From positions 1 through 50,298 of the forward strand of contig JASJCN010000004.1 in assembly GCA_030065975.1 (NCBI GenBank): 50,298 nt of DNA, given 5' to 3'. Both the position numbers and the translations under genes were made by a program. The stretch's first letter is position 1. Each line of letters begins with the position of its first letter. This stretch comes from Myxococcota bacterium. GTDB taxonomy: Bacteria > Myxococcota_A > UBA9160 > UBA6930. This document shows positions 41,348-50,205 of the stretch, in pieces. The notes under the pieces are model-generated. The model was not told the DNA's origin. It ran no database searches and was given only the letters and a program-made list of their open reading frames with translations.

Positions 41348-43114
41348 GTGGGTGAAGATCGAAGCGTCGAGGAGCGCCTGGCCGCTCTCGAGGAGGCCGT
41401 TCGCGACCTCCGGGAGGCCGTTGGCCCGAGGGCCCCGGAGGCTCCCGGCGGGGCCGACTCGGCTCCGCTGGCCGAAGCCCGATCGTCGGCCCCGGCGACG
41501 CAGCCGCCACCGGACCTGCCCCCGGACGATTCCGACCGGCCCCCGGGCGAATCCGGAAAGGTGGTCGTCCGCGGCCTCCCGCACGAGATGCCGGGAGACC
41601 CGCCCCTGCGCTCCGGCCTCCGGCTGGGGAGCGCCGAGGATTGGCTCAGCCGGCTCGGCATCGCGATGCTGCTCTTCGGCGTCGCCTTCCTCTTCAAGTA
41701 CTCGATCGATCGGGGCTGGCTCACGCCCGCCGTGCGCGCGGCCATCGGGCACGGCGTCGGCGTCGCCCTGCTCGTCGCAGGCCATCGGCTCACGCGACAA
41801 GGGCGCACCCTCGGGCTCGTCCTCACGGGCGGGGCCATCGCGACCTTCTACGTCACGATCTTCGCGCAGTTCCAGGTCCTCGAGATCCTGTCCCAGCCCG
41901 TCGCCTTCGCCTGGATGCTCGGCGTGACCGCGCTCTCGTTCGCGCTCGCCCTCCGCCACGACCAGCCGATCCATGCCTGGATCGGAGCGCTCGGCGGATT
42001 CGGGACGCCCTTCCTCCTCTACACCGGCTCCGGCAACGTGCCGGGCCTCGTCACCTGGTCGAGCATCGTGGCGGCGGCGACCACCGCCGTCGCGATCGGG
42101 CGTCGCTGGCCCCAGCTCCTGTACGTCGCTGCGGCCGGAGCCTGGGTGGTGCTGATCATCGCACTGGACTCGTCCTCGGCCGGCAGTCCAGAGTCCCGCG
42201 CGATCGCGCTGGGCGTGGTGGTGGCGGCCCTCGTCCTGTGGGTGGCCCCGCTGTTGGCGCAGGCGGCGGCGCCCGCGGAGGCGGCAGCCCATCCGGTCCT
42301 CCACGTTCTCGCGATCTCGACGCCGCTCGTCGGGAGCCTGGTGCTGGACGAAGCCTACGATTGGAATCGCGACCAGCTGGGCCTGGCGTACGCGCTCGGC
42401 GCGGTCGCGTTCGCCGGCACCGCCTGGCTGCTGCGCGGCCGCGATGCGACGCGCGAGCTGTCGCCGACCCACGGCCTGGTCGCGCTGCTGCTCGGCACCC
42501 TGGCCGTCGCGTGCCTGCTCGACGGCGACGTCCGCTTCACCACCCTCGCGGTAGAGGCCGGCATCCTGCACCTCCTCGCCCGCCGTCTCGACTCGACGCG
42601 CATCTCGCTCTCGGCACACGCCCTCTCGCTGGTCGTCGGCACGCTCCTGCTCGGACGGCTCTTCGACGGGCCGTCGGGAACGGCGCTGCTGAATGCCTCG
42701 GCCGTCGCCGACGGCATCGCCATCGGCGCCCTGGCGCTCGGGGCCGCATCGAGTCGCGAGGACATGGTCCGGCTGAGCTACGGGCTGGCCGCCCACCTCG
42801 CGGCACTCGGGCTCTTCCAGCGGGAGCTCGCGGAGCTCGACGCGGGAGCGGCGTGGGTCAGTGCCGCCTGGGCGGCCCTCGGTGCCGCCCTGCTGGTGGT
42901 GGGGCTGCTGAACGACTCCCTGCGCCTGCGGCAGCTCGCCATGGCGACCTTCGCCGGCGTGGCGTTCAAGATCCTGGCCCTCGACCTGGCACGGCTCGAC
43001 CCCCTGGTGCGGGTGGTGACGTCCATGGGCTTCGGGGCCGCACTGCTGGCCCTCGGGTACCTCTTCCCGATGCTGTGGCGGGGTCACGGCGAGCGCCCGG
43101 GGCCTTCGGGCTGA
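41348..43114 (+). CDS. DUF2339-family polytopic membrane protein
   Basis: A 588-residue integral membrane protein. The N-terminus is a short coiled coil (VEERLAALEEAVRDLREAVG) and a Pro-rich linker, then about 14-16 membrane segments from residue 95, starting with WLSRLGIAMLLFGVAFLFKY. The GxGxFGTPFLLYTGSGN-like loop (ALGGFGTPFLLYTGSG) is typical of DUF2339. The function of the family is unknown; a link to cell-envelope or lipid transport is speculative. The start is GTG at 41348. It is followed 81 bases later by a methyltransferase on the same strand. Confidence 0.9.
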   Translation: MGEDRSVEERLAALEEAVRDLREAVGPRAPEAPGGADSAPLAEARSSAPATQPPPDLPPDDSDRPPGESGKVVVRGLPHEMPGDPPLRSGLRLGSAEDWLSRLGIAMLLFGVAFLFKYSIDRGWLTPAVRAAIGHGVGVALLVAGHRLTRQGRTLGLVLTGGAIATFYVTIFAQFQVLEILSQPVAFAWMLGVTALSFALALRHDQPIHAWIGALGGFGTPFLLYTGSGNVPGLVTWSSIVAAATTAVAIGRRWPQLLYVAAAGAWVVLIIALDSSSAGSPESRAIALGVVVAALVLWVAPLLAQAAAPAEAAAHPVLHVLAISTPLVGSLVLDEAYDWNRDQLGLAYALGAVAFAGTAWLLRGRDATRELSPTHGLVALLLGTLAVACLLDGDVRFTTLAVEAGILHLLARRLDSTRISLSAHALSLVVGTLLLGRLFDGPSGTALLNASAVADGIAIGALALGAASSREDMVRLSYGLAAHLAALGLFQRELAELDAGAAWVSAAWAALGAALLVVGLLNDSLRLRQLAMATFAGVAFKILALDLARLDPLVRVVTSMGFGAALLALGYLFPMLWRGHGERPGPSG

Positions 43115-43195
43115 ACCCGCGCATGGCGAAGCCCTGCGCCGCTGCGGCATCCTGCGCCTTGGCCGACGCCTTGCCCTATTCCCCGGAGCAACGAA

Positions 43196-43813
43196 TTGGG
43201 TCTCTACGACTTCTACGAGCAACGCATCTTCCCCCACGTCCTAGAGTTCGCCATGAAGCCCCTGGGTGCCCACCGCGGCGAGACCCTGGAGCAGGCCCGC
43301 GGTGACGTCCTGGAGATCGGCTTCGGCACCGGGCTGAACCTGCCCTTCTACCCCGAAGGCGTGGAGCGCCTGTCGACCGTGGATCCCATGGACGCGCTGT
43401 CGGAGAAGGTCGCCGCGCGCATCGCCGCCGCGCACTTTCCGGTCGATCGCCATCACCTGCCCGCGGACGGCACCCTGCCCTTCGACTCCGGCCGCTTCGA
43501 CTCCGTTACCGTCACGTGGACCCTCTGCACGATCCCCGATCCCGACGCGGCACTCGCCGAGATGCGCCGCGTGATCAAGCCCGACGGCCGGCTGCTCTTC
43601 ATCGAGCACGGCCTCTCCGACCAGCCGGGCGTGGCGCGCTGGCAGGAGCGCCTCAACCCGATCCAGAACGTGATCGGCTGCGGCTGCAACCTGAACCGCC
43701 CCGTGGATCGCCTGGTCGAGAAGGCCGGCTTCGCGATCGATCGGCTCGAACGCTTCGTCGACGGGCCAGCCATCTTCGCGAGCCTGTACCGCGGCGCCGC
43801 CCGCCGCGCCTGA
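43196..43813 (+). CDS. Class I SAM-dependent methyltransferase
   Basis: A 205-residue methyltransferase. Motif I is VLEIGFGTGLNLPFY at about residues 38-52; acidic STVDPMDAL is the adenosine-binding region and FDSVTVTWTLCTIPD is motif IV. The C-terminal GCGCNLNRPVDRLVEKAGF recalls METTL7-like enzymes, which methylate small molecules, including thiols. The TTG at 43196 begins the conserved GLYDFYEQRIFPH segment and has CCGGAG upstream. The substrate is unknown. It lies in a run of plus-strand genes with an esterase and a Rieske oxygenase. Confidence 0.9.
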   Translation: MGLYDFYEQRIFPHVLEFAMKPLGAHRGETLEQARGDVLEIGFGTGLNLPFYPEGVERLSTVDPMDALSEKVAARIAAAHFPVDRHHLPADGTLPFDSGRFDSVTVTWTLCTIPDPDAALAEMRRVIKPDGRLLFIEHGLSDQPGVARWQERLNPIQNVIGCGCNLNRPVDRLVEKAGFAIDRLERFVDGPAIFASLYRGAARRA

Positions 43814-43852
43814 TCCCCGGGCGCGCCCCGCCGACCCCATCCAGGAGCCCCC

Positions 43853-44803
43853 ATGCCCCTCGACCCGCAACTCCAGTCGATCGTCGACGCCATGGCCCAG
43901 AACCCGGACGCGCGACCCACCCACGAGCTGGAGCCCGCCGAGGCCCGCGAGGGCTACCGTGCGCTGGCCGATCTCTTCGGCCCGGGCGCCGAGGTCGGCA
44001 AGATCTCCGATCGGCGCATCCCGGGCCCGGCCGGCGACATTCCGGTTCGCGTCTACGAGCCTGCGGGCACCGGCCCGTTTCCGATCCTCGTCTTCTACCA
44101 CGGCGGCGGGTTCGTGATCGGCGACCTCGACACCCACGACAAGGAGTGCCGGGCGCTGTGCAACGGCGGGGCCTGCCTGGTCGTCGCCGTCGACTACCGC
44201 CTCGCGCCCGAGCATCGCTTCCCGGCCGCCGTCGAGGACGCCGTCGCCGCCCTCGAGTGGGTGGCCGCCGAGGGAGCGAGCCTGGGCGGGGATCCCTCCC
44301 GCCTGGCCGTCGGGGGCGACAGCGCCGGGGGCAACCTCTCCGCCGTCGTGGCCCAGCACGCGAGGAATCGGCGCGGGCCCGCCCTGCGCTTCCAGCTCCT
44401 CGTCTATCCCACGGTCCAGCTGGACTGCGCCGGCGAGCGCTTCGCATCCCGCAAGGAGAACGCCGCTGGCCCCTTCCTGATGCACGAGACCATCAACTAC
44501 TTCATGGGCCACTACATCGGCGACGCGGACGAGCAGGCGCTGATGGCGGACCCGCGCATCTCGCCGATCCGGGCGGACTCGTTCGAGGGCCTGCCGCCGG
44601 CCCTCGTGGTGACCGCCGAGCTCGACCCCTTGCGCGACGAGGGCGAGGCCTACGCCCGGGCCCTCGAGAAGGCCGGAGTCCCGGTGACGCTGCGCCGCTA
44701 CGACGGCATGGCCCACGTGTTCTTCCAGCTCTCCCCGGCGATCGGCGCGGCCACGAGCCTGCTCGACGAAGCCGGTGAGGCCCTGCGCCGGGCCTTCGCG
44801 TAG
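43853..44803 (+). CDS. HSL-type alpha/beta hydrolase (esterase)
   Basis: A 316-residue hormone-sensitive-lipase-family esterase. The oxyanion hole is YHGGGFVIGDLD (HGGG), the nucleophile Ser in VGGDSAGGNLSA, the acid in TAELDPLRDEGE and the His in DGMAHVFFQL. The N-terminal 75 residues form the cap. It probably hydrolyses short esters. The ATG at 43853 has CAGGAGCCCC upstream. It is 6 bases before the Rieske gene, so probably in one operon. Confidence 0.94.
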   Translation: MPLDPQLQSIVDAMAQNPDARPTHELEPAEAREGYRALADLFGPGAEVGKISDRRIPGPAGDIPVRVYEPAGTGPFPILVFYHGGGFVIGDLDTHDKECRALCNGGACLVVAVDYRLAPEHRFPAAVEDAVAALEWVAAEGASLGGDPSRLAVGGDSAGGNLSAVVAQHARNRRGPALRFQLLVYPTVQLDCAGERFASRKENAAGPFLMHETINYFMGHYIGDADEQALMADPRISPIRADSFEGLPPALVVTAELDPLRDEGEAYARALEKAGVPVTLRRYDGMAHVFFQLSPAIGAATSLLDEAGEALRRAFA

Positions 44804-44809
44804 ACGCCG

Positions 44810-45985
44810 ATGGACCGCGACGCGCTCCTGGCCATGCGGCGTCGCCACCGGGCCCACGCCCGGGCCGGAACCGTCGACCAGGCTCCCGACGTGCGGCGCG
44901 TGCCGGCCGCGCACTACGTCGATGCCGAACGCTTCGAGCGAGAGTGCGAGCGCATCTTCCATCGGCTGCCGCTCACCGTGGCCTTCTCGGCCGAGCTGCG
45001 GGAGCCCGGGAGCTACCGCGCGCTCGACGCCGCGGGGGTTCCGGTGCTCGTCACCCGCGACCCGGACGGCGCCGCGCGCGCGTTCCTGAACGTCTGTCGT
45101 CATCGCGGCGCGATCCTGGTCGACGAGGGCGTCGGGCGGGCCCGGCGCTTCGCATGCCCCTACCACGGCTGGGGCTACGACGCGTGCGGGGCGCTGCGGA
45201 CGATCGTGAACGAGCGCGAGTTCGGCGGACTCGACAAGGACGCACACGGCCTGGTCCCGCTCCCGGTGAGCGAGCGCGCCGGCCTGGTGCTCGTCACGCT
45301 CACGCCCGGCGACGGGCTCGACGCCGACACGTTCCTCGCCGGCTACGACGCCGTGCTCGAGGCCCAGGGGCTGGCCGACTGCTTCGTCGTCGGGCGCCAG
45401 CGGATCGAGGGCCCGAACTGGAAGATCGCCTTCGACGGCTACCTCGACTTCTACCACCTGCCCGTCCTGCACCGGGAGACCTTCGGCCCGCGCATGCCGA
45501 ACCGCGCGCTCTACGATGCCTTCGGGCCCCACCAACGGATGAGCTTTCCTCTGGAAGGAGCCGACGAGACCGAGGAGCCGAGCCTCGCCGCGCTCTGCGA
45601 GGGCGTCTGGACGGTGTTTCCCAACCTCTCCCTGGCCACGGACCCGGGCCCGATCTTCATGGTGTCCCAGCTCTTCCCCGGGGCCGGCCCCGGGGAGTCG
45701 GTGACCCACCAGACCTTCTTCTCCCGCGTCGCCCCGGACGCCCGCATCGAAGAGAAGGCCCGCCGCACCATGGCCTTCATGCAGCGGGTCGTCCGCGACG
45801 AGGACTACCGGATGGGCGAGCGGATCCAGCGAAGCCTGCGGACCGGCGCGCTCGAGCACGTGCTCTTCGGGCGCAACGAGGGCGGCGGCCAGCGCTTCCA
45901 CGCCTGGGTCGACGCCCTGCTCGAGACCGAAGATCCGGAGCTGCCCGCCCTCTTCGAGCGCCGAGTCGGCCCCGAAGTCGCCTAG
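44810..45985 (+). CDS. Rieske non-heme iron oxygenase, alpha-subunit type
   Basis: A 391-residue ring-hydroxylating oxygenase. The [2Fe-2S] site is CRHRG then CPYHGWGYD (CxH and CxxH). The mononuclear iron ligands are in FDGYLDFYHLPVLHRETFG (D-x2-H-x4-H). The length is that of a one-component oxygenase with no reductase domain. It needs an external ferredoxin or reductase; none is adjacent. The ATG at 44810 lies 6 bases after the esterase stop. Its TAG overlaps the TAG of the convergent ThuA gene in a shared CTAG, so the two genes overlap by four bases. Confidence 0.95.
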   Translation: MDRDALLAMRRRHRAHARAGTVDQAPDVRRVPAAHYVDAERFERECERIFHRLPLTVAFSAELREPGSYRALDAAGVPVLVTRDPDGAARAFLNVCRHRGAILVDEGVGRARRFACPYHGWGYDACGALRTIVNEREFGGLDKDAHGLVPLPVSERAGLVLVTLTPGDGLDADTFLAGYDAVLEAQGLADCFVVGRQRIEGPNWKIAFDGYLDFYHLPVLHRETFGPRMPNRALYDAFGPHQRMSFPLEGADETEEPSLAALCEGVWTVFPNLSLATDPGPIFMVSQLFPGAGPGESVTHQTFFSRVAPDARIEEKARRTMAFMQRVVRDEDYRMGERIQRSLRTGALEHVLFGRNEGGGQRFHAWVDALLETEDPELPALFERRVGPEVA

Positions 45986-46761
45986 AGCGCGCCGATCCCC
46001 CAGCGGATCCCGCGGCGCAGGAGCTCCCAGTACTCGGGCCGCTCCCACGAGCAGCGCTCGATGCGCGGGTACCAGTCCATCACTGGCCGCATGTCGAAGT
46101 GGCCCCGGCAGTGGCCGAGGGTGTTGTAGAGCACGGCGCCGGATCCGAGCGGCCGCAGGTACTGCACGAGGTGGCGGTCGGCTCCGCTCCAGTCCGACTC
46201 GGTGAAGCCCGGCGCCTCGCCCCGGAAGTGGGTGTCGAGAAGCGGCACGAGCCGTTCCTCGTCGTGGAGCTCGCACAGGTAGAGCTCGTCGTCGGTCTCG
46301 AAGGCGCCGATTCCCGCGACCAGGGGGTGTTCCGGCGCAACGGGCTCCACCCTGTAGGGCTGAATCGGCGGGTGCGCGACGAACTGGCTGCCGAGCGTGC
46401 GCGCGAGCGTCGGGAAGCAACGCGGCGCGGCGACGCCGCCTTCCGTGAAGTCGAGGGCCGAGTTGGTGCCGTGGAGTGCCAGCCAGCGTCCCCCTTCCCG
46501 CACGAAGCGTTCGAGCGCGCGCTCCTGCGGCGCGTCCGGCCGGACGTCGCAGGTGTAGGTCACGAGCAGCCGCGAGCGGGCGAGCGCGTCGAGGTTCCGG
46601 TAGTCCGAGTCCACTGTGACGCGGATGGCATCGTGCTCGGCGAGCAGCCCGAGGAGCTCGCGCCGCGCGTAGTCGATGTCGTGGTAGCGCCCGCCCGCCA
46701 CCAGCAGGACGTCGATCGGTTCCGGTCGATCCGCGGGATGGGGCCGGCCGGCGTCGCTCAT
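45982..46761 (-). CDS. ThuA-domain protein
   Basis: A 259-residue ThuA-like protein. Seen: DVLLVAGGRYHDIDYARREL near the start, RWLALHGTNSALDFTEGG (class I glutamine-amidotransferase-like strand), PLVAGIGAFETDDELYLCEL and the C-terminal YNTLGHCRGHFDMRP. ThuA family members have roles in trehalose or keto-disaccharide use and are found beside Gfo/Idh/MocA genes. The ATG at 46761 overlaps the stop of the Rieske gene upstream by ATGA. Its stop overlaps the convergent Rieske gene (CTAG). Confidence 0.9.
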   Translation of the reverse strand: MSDAGRPHPADRPEPIDVLLVAGGRYHDIDYARRELLGLLAEHDAIRVTVDSDYRNLDALARSRLLVTYTCDVRPDAPQERALERFVREGGRWLALHGTNSALDFTEGGVAAPRCFPTLARTLGSQFVAHPPIQPYRVEPVAPEHPLVAGIGAFETDDELYLCELHDEERLVPLLDTHFRGEAPGFTESDWSGADRHLVQYLRPLGSGAVLYNTLGHCRGHFDMRPVMDWYPRIERCSWERPEYWELLRRGIRWGIGAL

Positions 46762-48122
46762 GCCTCGAGGTAGCGCTCGAGCAGGCAGTGGAAGTGCCGG
46801 ATCTTCGTCTCCTGGTAGCGGCCGAGCGTCACGTGGGTGTGACGCGCCGCTCGCAGACCCTTCTGGATCGGCGCCATGTTGAAGGTGTCCTGGGAGAACA
46901 CCTTCGCCAGGGATCCGAGCTCGGGCGCCTCGGTCCACGGCTCGTCGACGTCCAGCCAGTGCACGGGCGCCGGCTCTGGCTTCCGCCCCTGGTAGGGCGC
47001 GAGGTAGAGCACCTCCATGATGGAGCGGTGCGGGTCGTTTCCGTGGGGGCGGAAGCGATAGGTGATGCGGTTGTACGCGCCCCAGGGATGGAAGTTGGGG
47101 AACACCGTGTAGTAGAAGGAGTCGGCCAGCTCGGCGTCGCTGAGCTCGGTCACCGAGGGGACGGCGCCCTGGAGCTGCATGCGGGAGACCTGGGCCAGGA
47201 TCTGGCGCGCGGTCATGCCCTCGGGCACCTGCACCGTGGGCGGCGCGTCGAGGCTGCGATTCATCATCGCGTCGAGCTGTTCCTGCTCCGCGGGCGTCTC
47301 CTTGAGGTGCGGGCTCGGCGTCATGTTCGGGGTGATGGCGCGGGAGAAGTGGTCCCAGGCGTCGTACTGCGAGTTCGCGTCCCCGATGCCGTGGAGGATC
47401 TGGGGATGGGTCGCCACGACGTGGTAGGCCTCCATGAAGGCCTCCTGGGCGACCTTCCAGTTGCAGGGCATCACGCGCGCGACGTGGGCTTCGGTGTATC
47501 GCTTCTCGAGGGGCCAGCGCTCGAAGTGCCGGGGCAGGCTCCCCAGGTGATCGGCGAGCGGAGCCGCGGCGGCGTCGGGATTCACGAACACGAACCCGCC
47601 CCAGGTGTCCACCGGGAGCGGCTTCAGCGCGTGCTCGTCCCGATCGACGTGATCGAAGTCCCAGCGACAGGGAACCTCCTGGAGCCGGCCGTCCAGGGAC
47701 CAGGTCCAGCCGTGGAAGGGACAGCGCAGCGCCTTGCTGCGCCCGGCCCGGTCCTTCAGCGCCCGACCGCGGTGGAGGCAGGCGTTGGGGAACGCGCGCA
47801 GCGCGCCGTCGTCCCCTCGCACGATGAGGATCGACTGGTCGGCCAGGTCGTAGACGACGTGGTCGCCGGCCTCCGCGAGCTCGTCCTCCCGGCAGGCGAA
47901 CTGCCAGACCTTCTTCCAGATCTTCTCCACCTCGAGATCGTGGAACTCGCGCGAGACGTACCGCTCGATGGGCACCCGGACCACGGGGAGATCGCGGGCC
48001 GACTGGAGGCGGAGCACCTCGGGCACCGTTCGCGTGTCGGTGTCGAGCAGCTCCTGGTAGGAGAGACCCTGAGATCGCTCGCCTTCTCCCACCCGCGCCG
48101 GAGCCAGGGGTTCGATGGCCAT
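46758..48122 (-). CDS. Rieske non-heme iron oxygenase
   Basis: A 454-residue oxygenase of the aromatic-ring-hydroxylating type. The [2Fe-2S] ligands are in NACLHRGRALKDR (CxH) and RCPFHGWTWSLDG (CxxH). The catalytic iron site is in EAFMEAYHVVATHPQ (H-x4-H), with the acidic ligand probably further down. Its sequence differs from the Rieske protein at 44810 in length and spacing, so they are not recent copies. Reductase and ferredoxin are not adjacent. It starts 16 bases after the upstream SDR stop and overlaps the ThuA gene by ATGA, so these three look like one operon on the minus strand. Confidence 0.94.
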   Translation of the reverse strand: MAIEPLAPARVGEGERSQGLSYQELLDTDTRTVPEVLRLQSARDLPVVRVPIERYVSREFHDLEVEKIWKKVWQFACREDELAEAGDHVVYDLADQSILIVRGDDGALRAFPNACLHRGRALKDRAGRSKALRCPFHGWTWSLDGRLQEVPCRWDFDHVDRDEHALKPLPVDTWGGFVFVNPDAAAAPLADHLGSLPRHFERWPLEKRYTEAHVARVMPCNWKVAQEAFMEAYHVVATHPQILHGIGDANSQYDAWDHFSRAITPNMTPSPHLKETPAEQEQLDAMMNRSLDAPPTVQVPEGMTARQILAQVSRMQLQGAVPSVTELSDAELADSFYYTVFPNFHPWGAYNRITYRFRPHGNDPHRSIMEVLYLAPYQGRKPEPAPVHWLDVDEPWTEAPELGSLAKVFSQDTFNMAPIQKGLRAARHTHVTLGRYQETKIRHFHCLLERYLEA

Positions 48123-48138
48123 GGAGCCTCCTCGACGC

Positions 48139-48897
48139 CTAGAAGGCGCTCCGCTTGGTGAAGCCCCCGTCGACCACCAGGTTCGAGCCGGTCACCAGGC
48201 TCGCCGCCGGGCTGGCCAGGAAGACGACGGTCCGCGCCACCTCTTCGGGAGTGCCCATGCGGCCGATCGCGCACTGGGCCAGCGCCCGCTCGTACATCGC
48301 GGGCATCGCCTGCTGGATCATCTCCCAGTTGCCGCCCTCGAAGTAGACGGGGCCCGGCGAGACGGTATTGACCCGGATCCCCTGGCCCGCCAGCGACTGG
48401 GAGAGATCCGAGGCATGGGCGATCAGGGCCGCCTTCATGGCGTTGTAGGCCTGGGGGATGCCGAGGAACTCGAGAGCGGCCGTCGAGCCGATGAACACGA
48501 CACTCCCCGCATCCGATTCCCGGAGGAAGGGGAGCGCGGCATCCACGCAGCGCACGGCCCCCATCACGTCGATGTCGAAGTTCGCCTGCCAGGCGGCCTC
48601 GCCCGGCCCCCCACCCGCGCTGGCGTTGGCGACGAGGATGTCGAGGCCGCCCAGCGCCTCGCCGGCCGCCGTCACGAACGTTTTCAGGGCGTCGGCGTCG
48701 GCCACGTCGACCGACTGCGAGAACACCCGCGCACCGCGCGACTCGAGGTCTTTCGCGGCCTCGGTCAGCGCCGCCTCACCACGCGCGCAGATCGCCACGT
48801 CGCAGCCGTGGTCGGCGAAGACCTGGGCCGTCGCCAGCCCGATGCCGCGCGAGGCCGCGGTCACCAGCACGCGCTTGCCGTCGAGTCCGAGATCCAT
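48139..48897 (-). CDS. SDR-family oxidoreductase
   Basis: A 252-residue SDR. TAASRGIGLATAQVF replaces the TGxxxGIG loop (A in place of G at the second position), CARGEAAL follows beta-2, the usual NNAG is NASAGG, and the catalytic pair is in YNAMKAALIAHA, with Ser in IGSTAAL. The C-terminus (GSNLVVDGGFTKR) is complete. I chose the ATG at 48897, with GGAGG 11 bases upstream; the frame also stays open far upstream, through a protein-like segment (see 48898-49188). It precedes the Rieske gene and probably acts on a dihydrodiol or alcohol product of it. Confidence 0.9.
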   Translation of the reverse strand: MDLGLDGKRVLVTAASRGIGLATAQVFADHGCDVAICARGEAALTEAAKDLESRGARVFSQSVDVADADALKTFVTAAGEALGGLDILVANASAGGGPGEAAWQANFDIDVMGAVRCVDAALPFLRESDAGSVVFIGSTAALEFLGIPQAYNAMKAALIAHASDLSQSLAGQGIRVNTVSPGPVYFEGGNWEMIQQAMPAMYERALAQCAIGRMGTPEEVARTVVFLASPAASLVTGSNLVVDGGFTKRSAF

Positions 48898-49188
48898 CTC
48901 CAGGTTCCTCCTTCGGCCGGCGGCCGAGCCCGTCGCGCCGCCGTCGAATCGCGGGACGGGAACGCCTCCCGTGTGGCGCGGCGCAGACGTGCCGGGCCCA
49001 CGACGGCTCGCGAGCTCCGGTCCGCCCACGAATCCCAGCAGGTGCGGGTCCGCCTCGCGCAGCTCGCCGCGAAGCCAACGCCCGTCGGGCTCGAAGACGC
49101 CCCGACTCCCGTCGGGCTCCTCGACCTCGACGCTCCCGTCGTCGCGGCGGCTGTAGATCGCCCCGCTCAGGGGGTGGCGCAGCTTCAA
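48898..49188 (-). other. Possible small conserved domain in frame with the SDR
   Basis: Upstream of the SDR the same frame stays open and reads, from a TTG at 49188, MKLRHPLSGAIYSRRDDGS, then EPDGRWLRGELREADPHLLG, followed by a low-complexity stretch that runs on into the SDR with no stop. The first 60 residues look like a real small protein (alternating charge, conserved HPLSG and ADPHL segments) and not a shadow. Reading it as a fusion gives a 349-residue protein. Alternatively it is a separate gene whose stop has been lost by mutation, or a frame error. The rest of the gap up to 49287 holds nothing I recognise. Confidence 0.4.
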
Positions 49189-49287
49189 TCCCGTGACCCG
49201 TCCGCAGCCCTCATCGGCCCGATGATACACGGGGCTCCGCCTCGCGGGCATCGCGCTCGCGGCGGCCCGGCCGTCCCGGGCGCGCGT

Positions 49288-50205
49288 TCAGTAGTGCCAG
49301 GGGAAGGAGCTGTAGTCCTGCTCGCGCTTCTCGAGGAAGGCGTCGCGGCCCTCGACCGCCTCGTCGGTCCCGTAGGCGAGGCGGGTCGCCTCGCCGGCGA
49401 AGACCTGCTGCCCGACGAGCCCGTCGTCGATCAGGTTCATGGCGAACTTCGCCATGCGCTGGGCCGTCGGGCTCTTCGAAGCCGCCCGCAGCCCCCACTC
49501 GAGCGCCACCGTCTCCAGCTCGTCGTGGGGGACGACGCGATTCACCATCCCCATGCGGTGGGCCTGCTCGGCGTCGTAGCGATCGCCGAGGAAGAAGATC
49601 TCCCGCGCGAACTTCTGGCCGATCTGCCGGGCGAGGTACGCGGAGCCGAAGCCCCCGTCGAAGCTCGCGACGTCCGTGTCGGTCTGCATGAACAGCGCGT
49701 GCTCGCGGCTCGCGAGGGTGAGGTCGCAGGTCACGTGGAGGCTGTGTCCGCCGCCCACCGCCCACCCCGGAACCACCGCGATCACGATCTTCGGCATGAA
49801 GCGGATCAGACGCTGCACCTCGAGGATGTGGAGCCGCCCGGTGCGGGCCGGGTCCACGCTGTCGGCGCCCTCTCCGGACGCGTAGCGATAGCCGTCGCGT
49901 CCCCGGATGCGCTGGTCGCCCCCCGAGCAGAAGGCGCGCACGCCGTCGCGGGGAGAGGGCCCGTTTCCCGTCAGCAGGATGCAGCCGACGTCGGGGGTCT
50001 GTCGGGCGTGATCGAGGACGCGGTAGAGCTCGTCGACGGTGTGGGGACGGAAGGCGTTGCGCACCTCCGGGCGGTCGAAGGCGACGCGGACCACCCCTCC
50101 GGACGTCGCGCGGTGGTAGGTCGTGTCGGTGAGCTCGAAGCCCTCGACCGCGCGCCACGCGTCGGCGTCGAAGTTCTCGGAGACGGGAGCCTGGGTTCGC
50201 GACAT
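49288..50205 (-). CDS. menB: 1,4-dihydroxy-2-naphthoyl-CoA synthase
   Basis: A 305-residue crotonase-fold enzyme of menaquinone synthesis, which closes the naphthoate ring of o-succinylbenzoyl-CoA. Hallmarks: FCSGGDQRIRGRDGYRYA (crotonase oxyanion loop of MenB), VPGWAVGGGHSLHVTCDLTL, ASFDGGFGSAYLARQIGQKF, the MGMVNRVVPHDELE segment, and the C-terminal AGEATRLAYGTDEAVEGRDA and DYSSFPWHY. The length is normal. The ATG at 50205 is the start. No other men genes are in the window, so the rest of the pathway lies elsewhere. It indicates a menaquinone-using respiratory chain. Confidence 0.95.
   Translation of the reverse strand: MSRTQAPVSENFDADAWRAVEGFELTDTTYHRATSGGVVRVAFDRPEVRNAFRPHTVDELYRVLDHARQTPDVGCILLTGNGPSPRDGVRAFCSGGDQRIRGRDGYRYASGEGADSVDPARTGRLHILEVQRLIRFMPKIVIAVVPGWAVGGGHSLHVTCDLTLASREHALFMQTDTDVASFDGGFGSAYLARQIGQKFAREIFFLGDRYDAEQAHRMGMVNRVVPHDELETVALEWGLRAASKSPTAQRMAKFAMNLIDDGLVGQQVFAGEATRLAYGTDEAVEGRDAFLEKREQDYSSFPWHY

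Noticed and set aside
43241-46420. A 1059-codon minus-strand open frame across methyltransferase, esterase and Rieske genes
   Set aside because: It is antisense to three well-supported genes with intact motifs, so it is treated as a shadow.
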